Origin: Heterobasidion occidentale
Taxonomy: Eukaryota > Basidiomycota > Agaricomycetes > Russulales > Bondarzewiaceae
Assembly (NCBI GenBank): GCA_039111635.1
Contig: JBCAQO010000008.1
Location: forward strand, 124,001-188,000
DNA: 64,000 nucleotides
Direction: 5' to 3'
The notes beneath the pieces are model-generated. The model was not told the origin of the DNA, made no database searches, and saw nothing but the letters and a program-made list of their open reading frames with translations. Made by a program: the position numbers and the translations under genes. Below are positions 44,201 to 53,187 of the stretch, piece after piece (the first letter of the stretch is position 1; every line of letters begins with the position of its first letter).

Positions 44201-45220
44201 ATAAACGTGGTGGTCGATCAAGGCTTGTCAAAAGGAATAGTCATAACTCCGTGCAAAAAGACAATCACGGCCGAAGAAACTACGACACTCTTCCAGGACA
44301 ATGTGTTCAAACGATACGGTTTACCAACCAAGGTGGTGTCCGACAGAGGTCCTCAATTTGCGGCAAAGTTCACAAGGGAACTATGGAAAGGAATGGGAAT
44401 CACCCCTGCCCTCAGCACGGCTTATCACCCCCAAACGGACGGAGAAACGGAACGGGTGAACCAAGAGATCGAGCAATTCTTGCGAGTATTTTGCAATTAC
44501 CACCAAGATAATTGGGTGGATTTGATCCCCTTCGCAGAATTCTCCCACAACACCCGGAAGCACTCCGCCACTGGAAAGTCGCCGTTTGAAGTTCTTTACG
44601 GGTTCAACCCACCATATTCGGTCGACTCAGCTCTGGAGACCAAGGTGCCCGCAGTAACTGAACGTTTGCAGCTAATCAAGGAAGTCCAAGAAGATGCGGC
44701 TGCGAGCCTACAAATAGCAGCACAGCACGCCAAAGACCGGGACCTACACAGGAAACTTCCGCAGTGGGAAACAGGAACCCAAGTTTGGTTAGAAGGAACC
44801 CACATTCGGACAACTCATCCGAAATTCAAGCTGGCACCCAGGCGCTATGGTCCCTTTTCAGTGACCGAAAGAATCGGTCCTCTGGCTTATCGGCTGAAAA
44901 TACCTGAAACGTGGAAGATACACCCGGTGTTCCACGCCTCTGTACTCACAAAATATCACGAGACAGAGGCCCATGGGAGGAACTTCCCCAGACCTGCCCC
45001 AGAGATCTTGAACAAAGAAGAACACTATGAAGTGGAGGCCATTCTGGATTCAAGACGTCAGGGATGAGGAACCAAGTACCTTGTCAAGTGGGTCGGATAC
45101 TCCGAGGCCGATAACACCTGGGAACCCTTTGCCCTCCTCAAAGATACGGCCGACGAGGCGCTTCGTGAATTTCACGAAAGCTACCCAGACAAGCCCCGAC
45201 CCACGGCGATTAAGCTTTAG
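41285..45220 (+). pseudogene. pol: Gypsy-3 Pol: protease, RT, RNase H, integrase, chromodomain, with four stops
   Basis: One reading frame, -1 relative to gag, overlapping its end by a few bases. Protease: AAIDSACEGILVNEKWV and GKDDMLLGTDWLKYHDP. RT: FFFVNKKDGKLRPVQDYRHL, FSKLDVRWGYNNVRIKKGDE, and box IVVYMDDILIF. RNase H: LVTDASLAAYGAVLL and NYDVHDRELLAIIKALEHWK. Integrase: HHDAMATGHPGRAKTLELV with GCAVCQSTKN, then the triad in FISTDFVTDL, VVSDRGPQFAA and PQTDGETERVNQE. Chromodomain at the end: EEHYEVEAILDSRRQG and TKYLVKWVGYSEADNTWEPF. Stops in frame at 41984 (TGA), 43076 (TGA), 43292 (TAG) and 45065 (TGA, inside the chromodomain); each fits loss of Arg CGA or Gln CAG by one transition. All motifs are otherwise intact. 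Confidence 0.93.
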
Positions 45221-45277
45221 AAAGGTATAAAAAGGGAGGCACCCCACCTTTTTCAAAGCAAGAATCCTCCCCAGTAC

Positions 45278-46654
45278 ATGTCCGACCACTCCTCCCTTGA
45301 TTACTCCCCTGGACGTGCCATGCTCATCGATGACGGAACTACCTCCTTCCCTTCAAGAAACCCCTCACCAGACATCGTTCTGGCCGTGGCCAACCCCGAC
45401 ACTGGACGCCCTAGCCGAAGCAGCCACCCAGCGACTCCAGAAGGAATTCCCATACCGATTGTTGTCCACCAAACCGCGCTCACCGTCGAAGATCGAACGG
45501 GTTCCCGAACCTCACCACAGTTTGAGAGAGCTCATGATGAGCACGATGAAGGACGTCAAGAAGAAGGAAGACCTACTCCGTCAACGCCTCCGCGACCGAC
45601 GACAGCGTTGGCTCAAGGAGACACAAGGCAGGAAACGAGAGGCGGAAGAAGACCAGGAAACCCTGCGGACCTGGCATCGCCTACAGTTGCTGAGGCAGGT
45701 GTACAAGAACCAGCAACGGCTGGTACATCAACTGCCAGGACCAGAGGGCCCCCTACCAGTAGTCGAGATCTGCACCCCGGAGAGTTGGAAGGGCTAGGAG
45801 ACGCGCTGCTCCAGCGCACCACCATCTCCGCGGTAATTCAGATGGCCACAGCGTTAGCCTTACAAAGGCTCGCTAACCACTTCGCAGGGCAGCCAGGGAG
45901 CGAGAGCGACGACATACCCCGACGCCTTGCTGACGCGAGCGACCAGGTCAGACTTTTGGCCTATGCAGATGATCATCGAGCCGCCTCCTGGTATGCCCGA
46001 GGAAATAATGGGGCTTACGCCTTACTCATTCACCCGGATGAGTTCTCCTCCTTCATCAATTTGGAGCTCCTACCCGCCCTCATATCGCACACCGATACAA
46101 GACACTCCTCCCACGCCCGTCCCATTCGGATTGATCCATTCCGCGTCCAACCATGGAGCGAAGCCAGCAGAGCAATACCGGCTACGAGTAGTCGAGACGC
46201 ATCCGTCCAGACAGAATACGTCTGGGCTACGGTCCAACGACAGGCACGAAGGGATCGAGAGGCCCTTCCTCCCCCATCGGGAGGACAATCCACCGGGCAG
46301 GACGCAGGAGGCAGCAATGAGGAACATCCTCCAAGGTACAGGAGGAATGAGGGACGAGGGAGCCAGAGAGAGAGGGCAACATTTCAGCCCAGGCGAAGTA
46401 GTCCTAGAAGAACTCGACCAAGAGATTCGCCGACTCCAAACCGTCCTCGAGATAATCGAACTGAAGGAGCGCATCCACACATTGGTAGAAGAGCTCCAAT
46501 CCGCCAGCGTCCGGCTCAGCGAACTACTGCCTGGACTCGAGCGGAATTAGACGCCTGGGACGAAGTCGAAGACGGCAATTACGACGACATCGACCCCTAT
46601 TACAGGCCAGATGAAGGCTATGGGGACTACGGGGACATTGGAGGAGGATACTAG
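45278..46654 (+). CDS. Extra sense ORF (458 codons) downstream of pol in Gypsy-3
   Basis: Starts MSDHSSLDYSPGRAMLIDDG 57 bases after the pol stop and ends with an acidic Tyr/Gly/Asp tail (DDIDPYYRPDEGYGDYG) at 46654. No retroviral domain is recognised. The first 170 residues are Pro/Thr/Arg-rich; from about residue 175 the sequence is protein-like: ALLQRTTISAVIQMATALAL, QVRLLAYADDHRAASWYARG, ALLIHPDEFSSFINLELLPA and RDASVQTEYVWATVQRQARR. A second Arg/Pro-rich part precedes the tail. The position, between pol and the 3' LTR, is that of env or accessory genes in other Gypsy elements, but there is no signal peptide or membrane helix. It has no stop over 1377 bases although gag and pol of the same copy have six. 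A second frame overlaps it (see next entry). Confidence 0.6.
   Translation: MSDHSSLDYSPGRAMLIDDGTTSFPSRNPSPDIVLAVANPDTGRPSRSSHPATPEGIPIPIVVHQTALTVEDRTGSRTSPQFERAHDEHDEGRQEEGRPTPSTPPRPTTALAQGDTRQETRGGRRPGNPADLASPTVAEAGVQEPATAGTSTARTRGPPTSSRDLHPGELEGLGDALLQRTTISAVIQMATALALQRLANHFAGQPGSESDDIPRRLADASDQVRLLAYADDHRAASWYARGNNGAYALLIHPDEFSSFINLELLPALISHTDTRHSSHARPIRIDPFRVQPWSEASRAIPATSSRDASVQTEYVWATVQRQARRDREALPPPSGGQSTGQDAGGSNEEHPPRYRRNEGRGSQRERATFQPRRSSPRRTRPRDSPTPNRPRDNRTEGAHPHIGRRAPIRQRPAQRTTAWTRAELDAWDEVEDGNYDDIDPYYRPDEGYGDYGDIGGGY
45297..46550 (+). CDS. Overlapping alternative frame with coiled coils (45297-45797 and 45927-46550)
   Basis: In another frame of the same DNA two long open stretches occur. 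The first (45297-45797, 166 codons) contains a charged helix: LRELMMSTMKDVKKKEDLLR, QRLRDRRQRWLKETQGRKRE, TWHRLQLLRQVYKNQQRLVH. The second (45927-46550, 207 codons) ends with a regular coiled coil: VVLEELDQEIRRLQTVLEII, then ELKERIHTLVEELQSASVRL and SELLPGLERN. Precisely where these helices lie, the 458-codon frame is low-complexity Pro/Arg/Thr/Gly sequence, and the reverse holds in between. So either one ancestral protein has been split over two frames by compensating indels, or two proteins are encoded in overlap. The gap 45798-45926 contains stops in this frame. Confidence 0.45.
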
Positions 46655-46898
46655 ACCAGGGAGTTGAGGAACCCCTGGTCTTTAACAAGGTGACGGAGAG
46701 GAAAGGACCCTTCACACCACAGGTACCGGTTTCACGCACAGGACGCCGGAACGAACGTCCTGCATGATGTTAAACTGTGAAAAGATAAGAAGGCAGGGGA
46801 AGTACCTGACCATTTTGCGTTGCAGCCCTCCGGTCTCAAGACAAGGACAAGCATCTAACACTCTCGTTGTCAAGAGGTATTCTGACAAGCGAATCGGG

Positions 46899-47136
46899 CG
46901 TCCCGCTTGGATCCCCAGTTTTACAGGGCCCTTTCCGCAGTAGGAGGCCCTTAGGATTCACAACATAACCTTGGTACTGGTACATGAATGATGCATGAAT
47001 ATTGGTGGGAAATCGTGTTGCATGTTTGCTGTTGGGGAACGGTGGACCAACCTCGCTGTCAAGGTCTGACAGGTGTTTTGGACGTCCCACTTTGGATCTC
47101 CGGTTTTACAGGGTCGTTTCTGCATTAGGAGACCCT
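46899..47136 (+). repeat. Diverged ~55-bp direct repeat pair in the Gypsy-3 3' region
   Basis: The segments around 46899-46952 and 47079-47136 share GGATC(C/T)CC(A/G)GTTTTACAGGG and AGGAG(G/A)CCCT at the same spacing, with scattered differences. They add to the repetitive make-up of this non-coding region. Confidence 0.6.
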
Positions 47137-47343
47137 ATCTGCGATGCAGGAGCTAATGGCCGCACTCCATTAGTAACCCAAAACGGAGAAAAAACACATC
47201 CGCAACGATGTAAAACTACGAAAGGCTTGGTCCGCAATGACGATAAACTAGTTATCGTCCGGAACGACGCTAAAGCTACCAAGACCCTCGGAGCGTGGTT
47301 GTATTCTGGCAGACGGTGGAAGCGAGGACCTCCACCGTTGCAG

Positions 47344-47437
47344 AACCCTGCCGACTAGGTCGAGGCGCTTCCATATTCCATACGCCCTACAGTAAAAGAA
47401 TATGGGGTCGACACGGTTCAATTCCGTGCGAGGGGTT
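47344..47437 (+). other. tRNA-like fold in the Gypsy-3 3' region
   Basis: A perfect T-arm is present: CACGG, loop TTCAATT, CCGTG at 47412-47428, containing a B-box (GGTTCAATTCC). Upstream lie a D-arm-like hairpin CGAC-TAG-GTCG (47352-47362) and an 8-bp stem CCATATTC/GAATATGG (47371-47378 with 47398-47405, 19-nt loop). AACCCT (47344) can pair with AGGGGTT (47431). The anticodon arm is too large and the acceptor is offset by two bases, so it is not a functional tRNA gene as it stands; it may be a tRNA relic or a structural mimic. Confidence 0.4.
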
Positions 47438-48659
47438 TGGGGACATGGAGCGGGTTGTCAGTCTTCCGACAAGGCCACGACTACTCCATGGCGCTCCCAT
47501 TCTACCCTTGAAGTCCGAAGCAAGGATTCCGCTTCAAGGGCCAGTCAAGAGGCAACTGGGACCGTGCCTCAGTTTTAGGAACATCCGCAACGATGTAAAA
47601 CTACAAGCGTCCGCAAAGACGTTAAACTACTACTCCTTTCGGCACAGGAGATGTCGATTGACATCGTTGTTGACGCCACGATGTTGATCTAGTCCGCAAT
47701 GACGATAAACTATTGTCCCTCGTTCTAGGGATCGTATTGGAGCTGGAATTACCGCTTCCAGTTGCAATAGTCCGAAATGACCTCAAACTACCCTCACCCC
47801 GGAGGATTAAATCTATCAAGGCTCGGGAGGTTCAAGCCAGGCAATAGCGGACGTCCGCAATGACTATAAACTAGTTGCCGTCCTTCATGACGATAAACTG
47901 AGCTACCCTTCATTTACAGGGCCATGTGAGTTGTGTCAAAATAGGCTTAAAGTCTATTCTCGCAACTCTATAAGTTATCCGGTTTGATATAGTATAAACC
48001 GTCACCATCTTACCTCAATGGGAACCCTGTCAAGAAGAGGAGGAACTGGTCTATGGCCCTATGCGCATCACCGATGAATGTTCCGGCGCGCAGAAACACC
48101 TGCTGTCTTGTTTACAGGTACTCCTACGTTGGGAGATGGATAGGTCCGCAACGACCTTGGTTTAAACTAGCAGGGCAGTCCACAACGACTTGTGTATAAA
48201 CTAGCCTCAGTCCGCAATGACTTAAGGATAAACTAGCCTACGTCCGCAAAGACGCAAAAACTACGGACGTCCGGCACGACGTTAAACTACCAGGACGTAC
48301 CTTACGCTGACCCCGCATAATTACCGTCAAGGTGGATACCATGGTCTATTCAAGAGACCATGGGGTTCAAAATCTATTCTTCAAAGTCCTTACCTCGTGT
48401 TCAATACGCGGAGCGCTGCTACATGCTCGCTCCCTTGTGAAAAACAAACTCTGGACGAACACTCAATCTCTAACTAGGACGGGCCACCGTATGGGGCTGA
48501 CAGAGTTAGGGATCTTCAAAGGGGTCTTGCCGGACTCAAAACAAGTCGAGAAAAGTCTATTCTCGATAGGTTGGTGGGCCTAAGCCTTAGTAAAGCGATC
48601 AACCCACACACCTGGAGTCCCCCTCGATACCGGAGATCAAGGAGATGAAGATCTATCCT

Positions 48660-49105
48660 GGAAACACTGAAGCATGGCCTTCGGCACTTTAAAGAAGAAC
48701 GACACACACCCATCCACAGACGAGTTTCTATTTCATCCTATAATCATTCGCACGACACCTTTCTGCATCGTCGCCAGATGACACTGGCTCACCAAACCTA
48801 CCAGGGAGCCCTGGTCGAGTAGCTGCCTATTGACTCTAGGAGTGTACTCACACAAAACGTACAGTAAAGGAAGAACACCGAGGGCGACGCAATATTGTGG
48901 CTGATGTTGCTAAAGCCTGGATCAAACAGCTCAACGGAGAAGGAAAACTCCTAGGCGTTGTAAACGACGTAGGTCAGTCTTCGCCCCAGAAAACGAAGTG
49001 ATATTGGGAAGACGCATCCCAATCTATTTTGACGACCAGAAAGCAATTGTACGTGGGATGACGATGAAGCTCAAGCGAGTAGTCCCCTCAGGAGTTGGGA
49101 CCTAG
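48660..49105 (+). pseudogene. Relic coding sequence before the Gypsy-3 3' LTR
   Basis: Protein-like fragments appear in changing frames: FHPIIIRTTPFCIVAR (near 48732), RRNIVADVAKAWIKQLNGEG with KLLGVVNDV (48882-48974), and VFAPENEVILGRRIPIYFDD with QKAIVRGMTMKLKRVVPSG (48977-49102) ending at TAG 49103. The fragments are ordered and adjoin with single-base shifts, as if a small gene had decayed here. No family is recognised. Confidence 0.4.
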
Positions 49106-49116
49106 AAAGGGGGTAA

Positions 49117-49709
49117 TGTTATGACTTGACCAATCGGGGCCCTTCAGGGTCGGTCTAACCGATGGATCAAGCATCACATGCTAGGCGGCTCCACTACGGA
49201 GCGCACATCAAGGTATTCGGCATGTCCTTAGGAGCCGACAAGACCAATGGTTCTTCAAGACATCGGTAAAGGCTATATGATAGGGACATGAGGCTCACAG
49301 AGTTCACACAGTAATATGAGAGGCATTCACATGCCATGGGCTTAGGGCTTATGGGTAAGCACCTCGTCGCACCATGATGGATCAGTGTGACTGGAGAAGT
49401 AACAAGAGTAGGCGCCGGATGAGAAAGACGGCGGCCACAGCTCTCCTAGGATGGGAACCTGGAGAAGCACACAGACTCTTACCCTATACCCCATACAGTA
49501 TATAAGGCCCATAGAATAGGCTGAGGATCTTCAGTCTATTCTCTTCGTTCCCCCTGTATCTACACATACAGGATTCTTAGAGCCAATCATTTATTCCCTC
49601 CTGTATCATCGCCTGATACAGTCGAGACTTCGCCCACCACTCAGTCCATCGTGTGCGACCTAGGGAAGAACCTGTTACTCTTGGATTACTGAACGAGCAG
49701 TTCGTAACA
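49117..49709 (+). repeat. Gypsy-3 3' LTR
   Basis: 593 bp, differing from the 5' LTR at two positions (GATCGG to AATCGG at the start, and CACGGACT to CACAGACT). Followed by GTCAC (49710-49714). Confidence 0.95.
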
Positions 49710-50413
49710 GTCACCTTGATGATGCGTGTCTATGCATTGTGTCGTAGCGAAATGCACTGGAGTCGTAGACATATCATGGGATTCATGGCGGTCGGCTTCC
49801 TTTCAGCTATGAGTGCAGGTGCTGTCATCATATACAAGTCTCTGGAGGCAACCACAAGTTCATCACTGTTAGATTGTTAAACACCCTTCTCTTCCTGATT
49901 CCATCTATCCCCTTTAGCTCAGGTCATCTACAATCCATTGGCGCATGCACCATTATGTGCAACAAGTGGTGTCCCAAAATACTTGCCCTCTTTTTCGTCC
50001 GATAGCAACCTTAGAATTGGTGCTGGGTGGTTTGGCGACCTGCATTTTGTTCCGCAACACTGGAATCCAGTCACCGTCTTCGGACCTTCAATGTGTGCTC
50101 ATACGGGACACAGCCATATACACAATCCTGTATGCTTTGCTCATTAGGTTTATGCGTCCGAGTCACTGAAATATAACCTAGGATGTTTCTTACGTACTTA
50201 TTGAATGCCCTCTTTTGGACACTGTCTTCGGTGAGCTGGAGTTTGGCGTTGTACCTGGTATAATCTGATGCCTCGGTGATAGGAGAAATTACTTGAGTTC
50301 CCCATCCCATTCGTCACAGCCATGTCCTGTATCTTGACAAACCGGTTCATGCTGAACGTCTTCAGATGTCACCAGAAGACAGTCATGTCCAGGCATTTGT
50401 CGACGATGAGCAC

Positions 50414-51143
50414 ATCATCAGCAAACTGGGAAGCATCTGTACCAACCTGGACAGATGCTCCTAGGCCCCCAGATGCCTCTAGCAAGTCCCCGATTAGACA
50501 GACACACCGGTGTCTGGACAGATATGTCCAGATGCACCATATATGGAAATGATTAGATAATTGTCGTCAATAGGACGACTACAAAAATCAATCTGCACTA
50601 TGCAGGAATTGAACCCAGAACCTCTTGAATCATGCACCCACTGTAAGCAATGTTGAGACCACAATTATCCACTCCACTATATGAGCATGATATTGTACAG
50701 CAACATTCGGGTTATAACAAGCTTGTTGAGACTTAAGAATTTTGGGATGCCTGAACTCAGTGAGGTGACATCTATTTTCGCATTTTTAGCATCTATTCAT
50801 GGAAGAATGATGGCATATGATACATCATTTGAGAGCTATGATACAGGAAAGCATCTCAATACCACTAGCAAGCTGATATTCAACAGATAGCACCAATAAC
50901 AGTCTGGTTCATTACTGGGAATTTTCTTCTCAGCTCTTGTATTGAAAATTTTTGAAGCAGCACTGACATTACAAACAATGCTTTCCAAAAATGTCCTCCT
51001 AGCCAGCTTATTGATGGAGCACCTTATCTGTCTAGATCTGGGCATACACAGACATCTAGCCAGATGTCCTCAGATGACCTAAGCATCTGGGAGTATCTGG
51101 GGCTCTGGGACTGGCTGGGACCGGTTACAGGTTTGCTGATGAT
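50414..51143. mobile_element. 0.73 kb TIR element inside the DUF6533 copy A
   Basis: Perfect 13-base inverted ends ATCATCAGCAAAC (50414-50426 and, reversed, 51131-51143), followed on both sides by imperfect inverted sequence including CTGTA and CCCCAGAT words. It is absent from the paralogous position near 57266-57290. No transposase is encoded, so it is a non-autonomous DNA element or MITE. A clear target duplication was not found. Confidence 0.6.
50600..50676 (-). ncRNA. tRNA-derived (SINE-like) sequence
   Basis: On the minus strand: TGGATAATTGTGG resembling an A box, and about 50 bases later GGTTCAATTCC (50615 to 50605), an exact B box, preceded by GGTTCTG as in a T-arm. The spacing fits a tRNA with a long variable arm, or a SINE head. 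It lies within the TIR element above. The flanking arms do not fold into a perfect cloverleaf. Confidence 0.4.
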
Positions 51144-51221
51144 CTCTTCCGTAGATATGTCCCAAAGGCGATGTGGTGATGGATAGACATTGCAGCTTTA
51201 TTGGACAATTTTTGAGATAAT

Positions 51222-52290
51222 CTCCTGTGATGAATCTTTCTCGCTTGATCTGCTGATACGATAAAACATCTTCTATATGCCTTCGATGCCTTCGTCATTT
51301 TGAGAGAAGGTTTGTGAGCTCGGAACTCAAAGCTTGAATCTGTAACATGGGTGCTGGCTCGACAGGTTTCAGGAAGACACTATAATCATTGGATTTTCAT
51401 CAATGAAGATGGTGTACATGCCAACACCTGACACGCCCCATCTGTGCCAATGCTAAGTTTGAATCAACATTTGTATTTTTCTTTTCTTTTCTTTTCTTTT
51501 TTGCTTTGCCACTGTGCGAAAAATATCTGTACACTCTGCATTTATCACGAACACTAGAAATGAAGATGCCGAGCGTTCTTCGTGTCATGCCTTTATGAGC
51601 AATGAGCGTACAGATCAAGATGGTCTGATGACTATGAATTGTACACACCACGAGCACTGTCCGTCCCAATACTCATATCACTCAGTCACCTCGATGTTTT
51701 GACATTTGAGGAGGGCAAGACTGTCTTAGGACCCTCGCTTTGTTCAATACCGACCAACTCGACGCTCAACTCGACCTTGGTGCCCAACTTTGCCAATGCT
51801 TCCGTAGAACATCCTCGAACACAGATTGGTGCATGCTGATTGGGCGGATGTACGGCATACCGGGAGACGCATCGGCCCCTTCTGTCCATTTAATTTCTTC
51901 CACAGTTTCCCTACCTACACCATGCACGCCAACCGTGAACAGGGGCGTCACGATAGTCATGGCACCATCAAGCACGCCGAGGAGCGCTAGCACTTCCTAG
52001 AGGCGGGGCTGTAGTAGTAAAGATGCATAACACAAAGTCATTGATGGGCAAAAATAGTCACGAGAGACGTTGATAACTTGTAGAGCAGTTCCACAGATAC
52101 CTGCGTGGAATTAATCTATGTCTTCAATTACACGGATTGGTATGCCGTTTGAGCGAATGGCGATAGCTGTTATCAACCTGGTTGGTCCGCTGCCCACCTA
52201 CAAAGATATCACAATCAATCTATAAGTATAAAATCATGAATGTGCACAAAATTACGATGAGGATTGCTGGCGTCGCTGGCGCCGCTGGGA
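51222..52290 (-). pseudogene. FAD-dependent monooxygenase, copy A, degenerate and 3'-deleted
   Basis: Aligns with 61200-62290 of the intact copy. Readable parts: GSGPT near the start, then LALLGVLDGAMTIVTPLFTV, GVHGVGRETVEEIKWTEGAD and YIRPISMHQSVFEDVLRKH, after which the frame is lost. Stops and indels occur in every exon, and no start codon remains at the position of the copy-B ATG. The part coding for the second FAD motif and the C-terminal thioredoxin-like domain is missing: sequence homologous to about 61200 joins directly (near 51222) to sequence homologous to about 57370. Confidence 0.75.
51472..51502. repeat. Pyrimidine microsatellite (CTTTT)n
   Basis: Five-base units of CTTTT in an intron-like part of the monooxygenase pseudogene. 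Confidence 0.8.
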
Positions 52291-52329
52291 GCGATAGAGA
52301 TTCTTGTTTTCTTTTCATAATTTAAGTAT

Positions 52330-53187
52330 TTATATCCTGTGCAATGTTAGTGTTAGGTCGGAGACCTATCACGTGCACCGATGCACGAAGGGGTCCCTAG
52401 GCTAAACCTCCACTGGTTCATATAGTCGTAGACTCCAATGGATGAAGACGATGGATCATCTTTGGGCTCTTTCGAGGAACTCGGGGTCGCTGTCGGCTTT
52501 GTTCTCGAAGAGATTGAGAAGGTGATCTTCGAGGTCTTCTCGATGATGAGGAGGAACCGGATGATCTTCTCCTGTCCAACAGATGACACGAGGGGGTGTC
52601 CAACTGAGAACGCGGTAGGCAGCTAGCCCGGTATAGAAGCGGATGAGTAGAGGGAGGGGAGGGAAGGGAGACGAGTCCAGTGCTTCGTCAGACCGTGCAA
52701 AGAGTTTCTCAGATCTGACAGAGATCACGAAGCGTGGGCTAAGAAGGTAGCCAGACGCCGGGTGCAGTGCAGAGATTGAGTGTATTACAGGTGAACGAGC
52801 TGAGCTTCTTAGAAGCTCATCTCGGCTATTTACGTACAGAAGTGTCTAGGGCAGGATCAAGATCTGGTCCGTGCGCTTCTCAGGTACCGAAGTCAACGAT
52901 CGAGATCTGTAAGCTAGAATGCCTCATCGACCTGCCATGTAACCAAATATAGTAATCCGAATCACTAATGTCCATCCACATCTTCGATCGATCAAGAACC
53001 AGGAACGGGGGTCAGGAACCAATGTCTGTCCACATCAAGAATCAGGAACCAGAAGTCAGCGTTCATGCGTCAGCATGTAAATGGTAAGGAGTCATGGAAA
53101 GCGGTCCGAGTCTGCAACAAGTCCGAAGCACTTGACCAGCCCATCCACTCACGTGCGAAGCACGTGTTAGGACGCGGTCCTAACAGT
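52330..53187 (-). mobile_element. LTR-retroelement fragment (LTR plus start of gag), minus strand
   Basis: On the minus strand it starts TGTTAGGACC at 53187; the first 21 bases form a hairpin (TGTTAGGAC/GTCCTAACA). About 450 bases of LTR-like sequence follow, and from 52728 an open frame FARSDEALDSSPFPPLPLLI, then ICWTGEDHPVPPHHREDLED and LNLFENKADSDPEFLERAQR, which reads like a basidiomycete Gypsy gag N-terminus. It stops without the rest of the element at about 52330. The LTR limits are uncertain; no partner LTR is in the window. Confidence 0.45.

Larger units (their letters stand above)
46757..48290 (+). repeat. About 15 interspersed ~22-nt repeats, consensus GTCCGCAAYGACGNTAAACT
   Basis: Copies begin near 46757, 47198, 47230, 47257, 47583, 47609, 47692, 47770, 47853, 47880, 48144, 48178, 48210, 48242 and 48269. 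Each has GTCCGCAA(T/C/A)GAC, a short variable middle (0-6 extra bases), and TAAACTA(C/G). Spacing is irregular, from about 5 to 300 bases, and units keep one orientation. They fill the non-coding 3' region of Gypsy-3. Not a tandem satellite and not explained by coding. A role as RNA-binding or packaging sites is a guess. Confidence 0.85.
39001..49709 (+). mobile_element. Gypsy-3: chromodomain Ty3/Gypsy element with an extra ORF and a long repeat-bearing 3' region
   Basis: Complete 10.7 kb element with 593-bp LTRs, 5-bp target duplication, self-priming-type primer-binding site, gag, pol with C-terminal chromodomain, a 458-codon additional ORF, and a 2.4 kb non-coding 3' region with about 15 short repeats, before a purine tract (AGAAAGGGGG, 49104-49113) and the 3' LTR. 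The two LTRs differ at two positions only, both G in the left and A in the right copy. Gag and pol carry six in-frame stops, so this copy is not autonomous. It lies in a DUF6533 gene. Confidence 0.95.
38065..50413 (+). pseudogene. DUF6533 membrane protein, copy A, disrupted by Gypsy-3
   Basis: Starts MASAVRAVEFLEYVAAFEVL, parallel to copy B at 55617. Later exons include a FYDH segment (near 38205), DEVRVFSLRHPYLQTDEHPG (near 38297) and WLKWQGWTGVFVTAALVD (38881-38943). The next exon border carries the Gypsy-3 insertion (39001-49709) with GTCAC on both sides. The gene resumes at TLMMRVYALCRSEMHWSRRH, IMGFMAVGFLSAMSAGAVII, then, after a 2-base loss relative to copy B near 49990 that shifts the frame, LELVLGGLATCILF and LIRDTAIYTILYALL. 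It then continues with ATCIL-TNRFMLNVF-type tail sequence around 50320 and ends at a TIR element at 50414. DUF6533 proteins are agaricomycete seven-helix proteins of unknown role. Confidence 0.7.

Noticed and set aside
46757..48290. CRISPR-like array
   Set aside because: Eukaryotic retroelement context, irregular spacing, and variable repeat middles; no spacer-repeat regularity.
49117..49709. Possible solo LTR
   Set aside because: It pairs with the LTR at 39001, with matching target duplication and internal gag-pol, so it is the 3' LTR of a full element.
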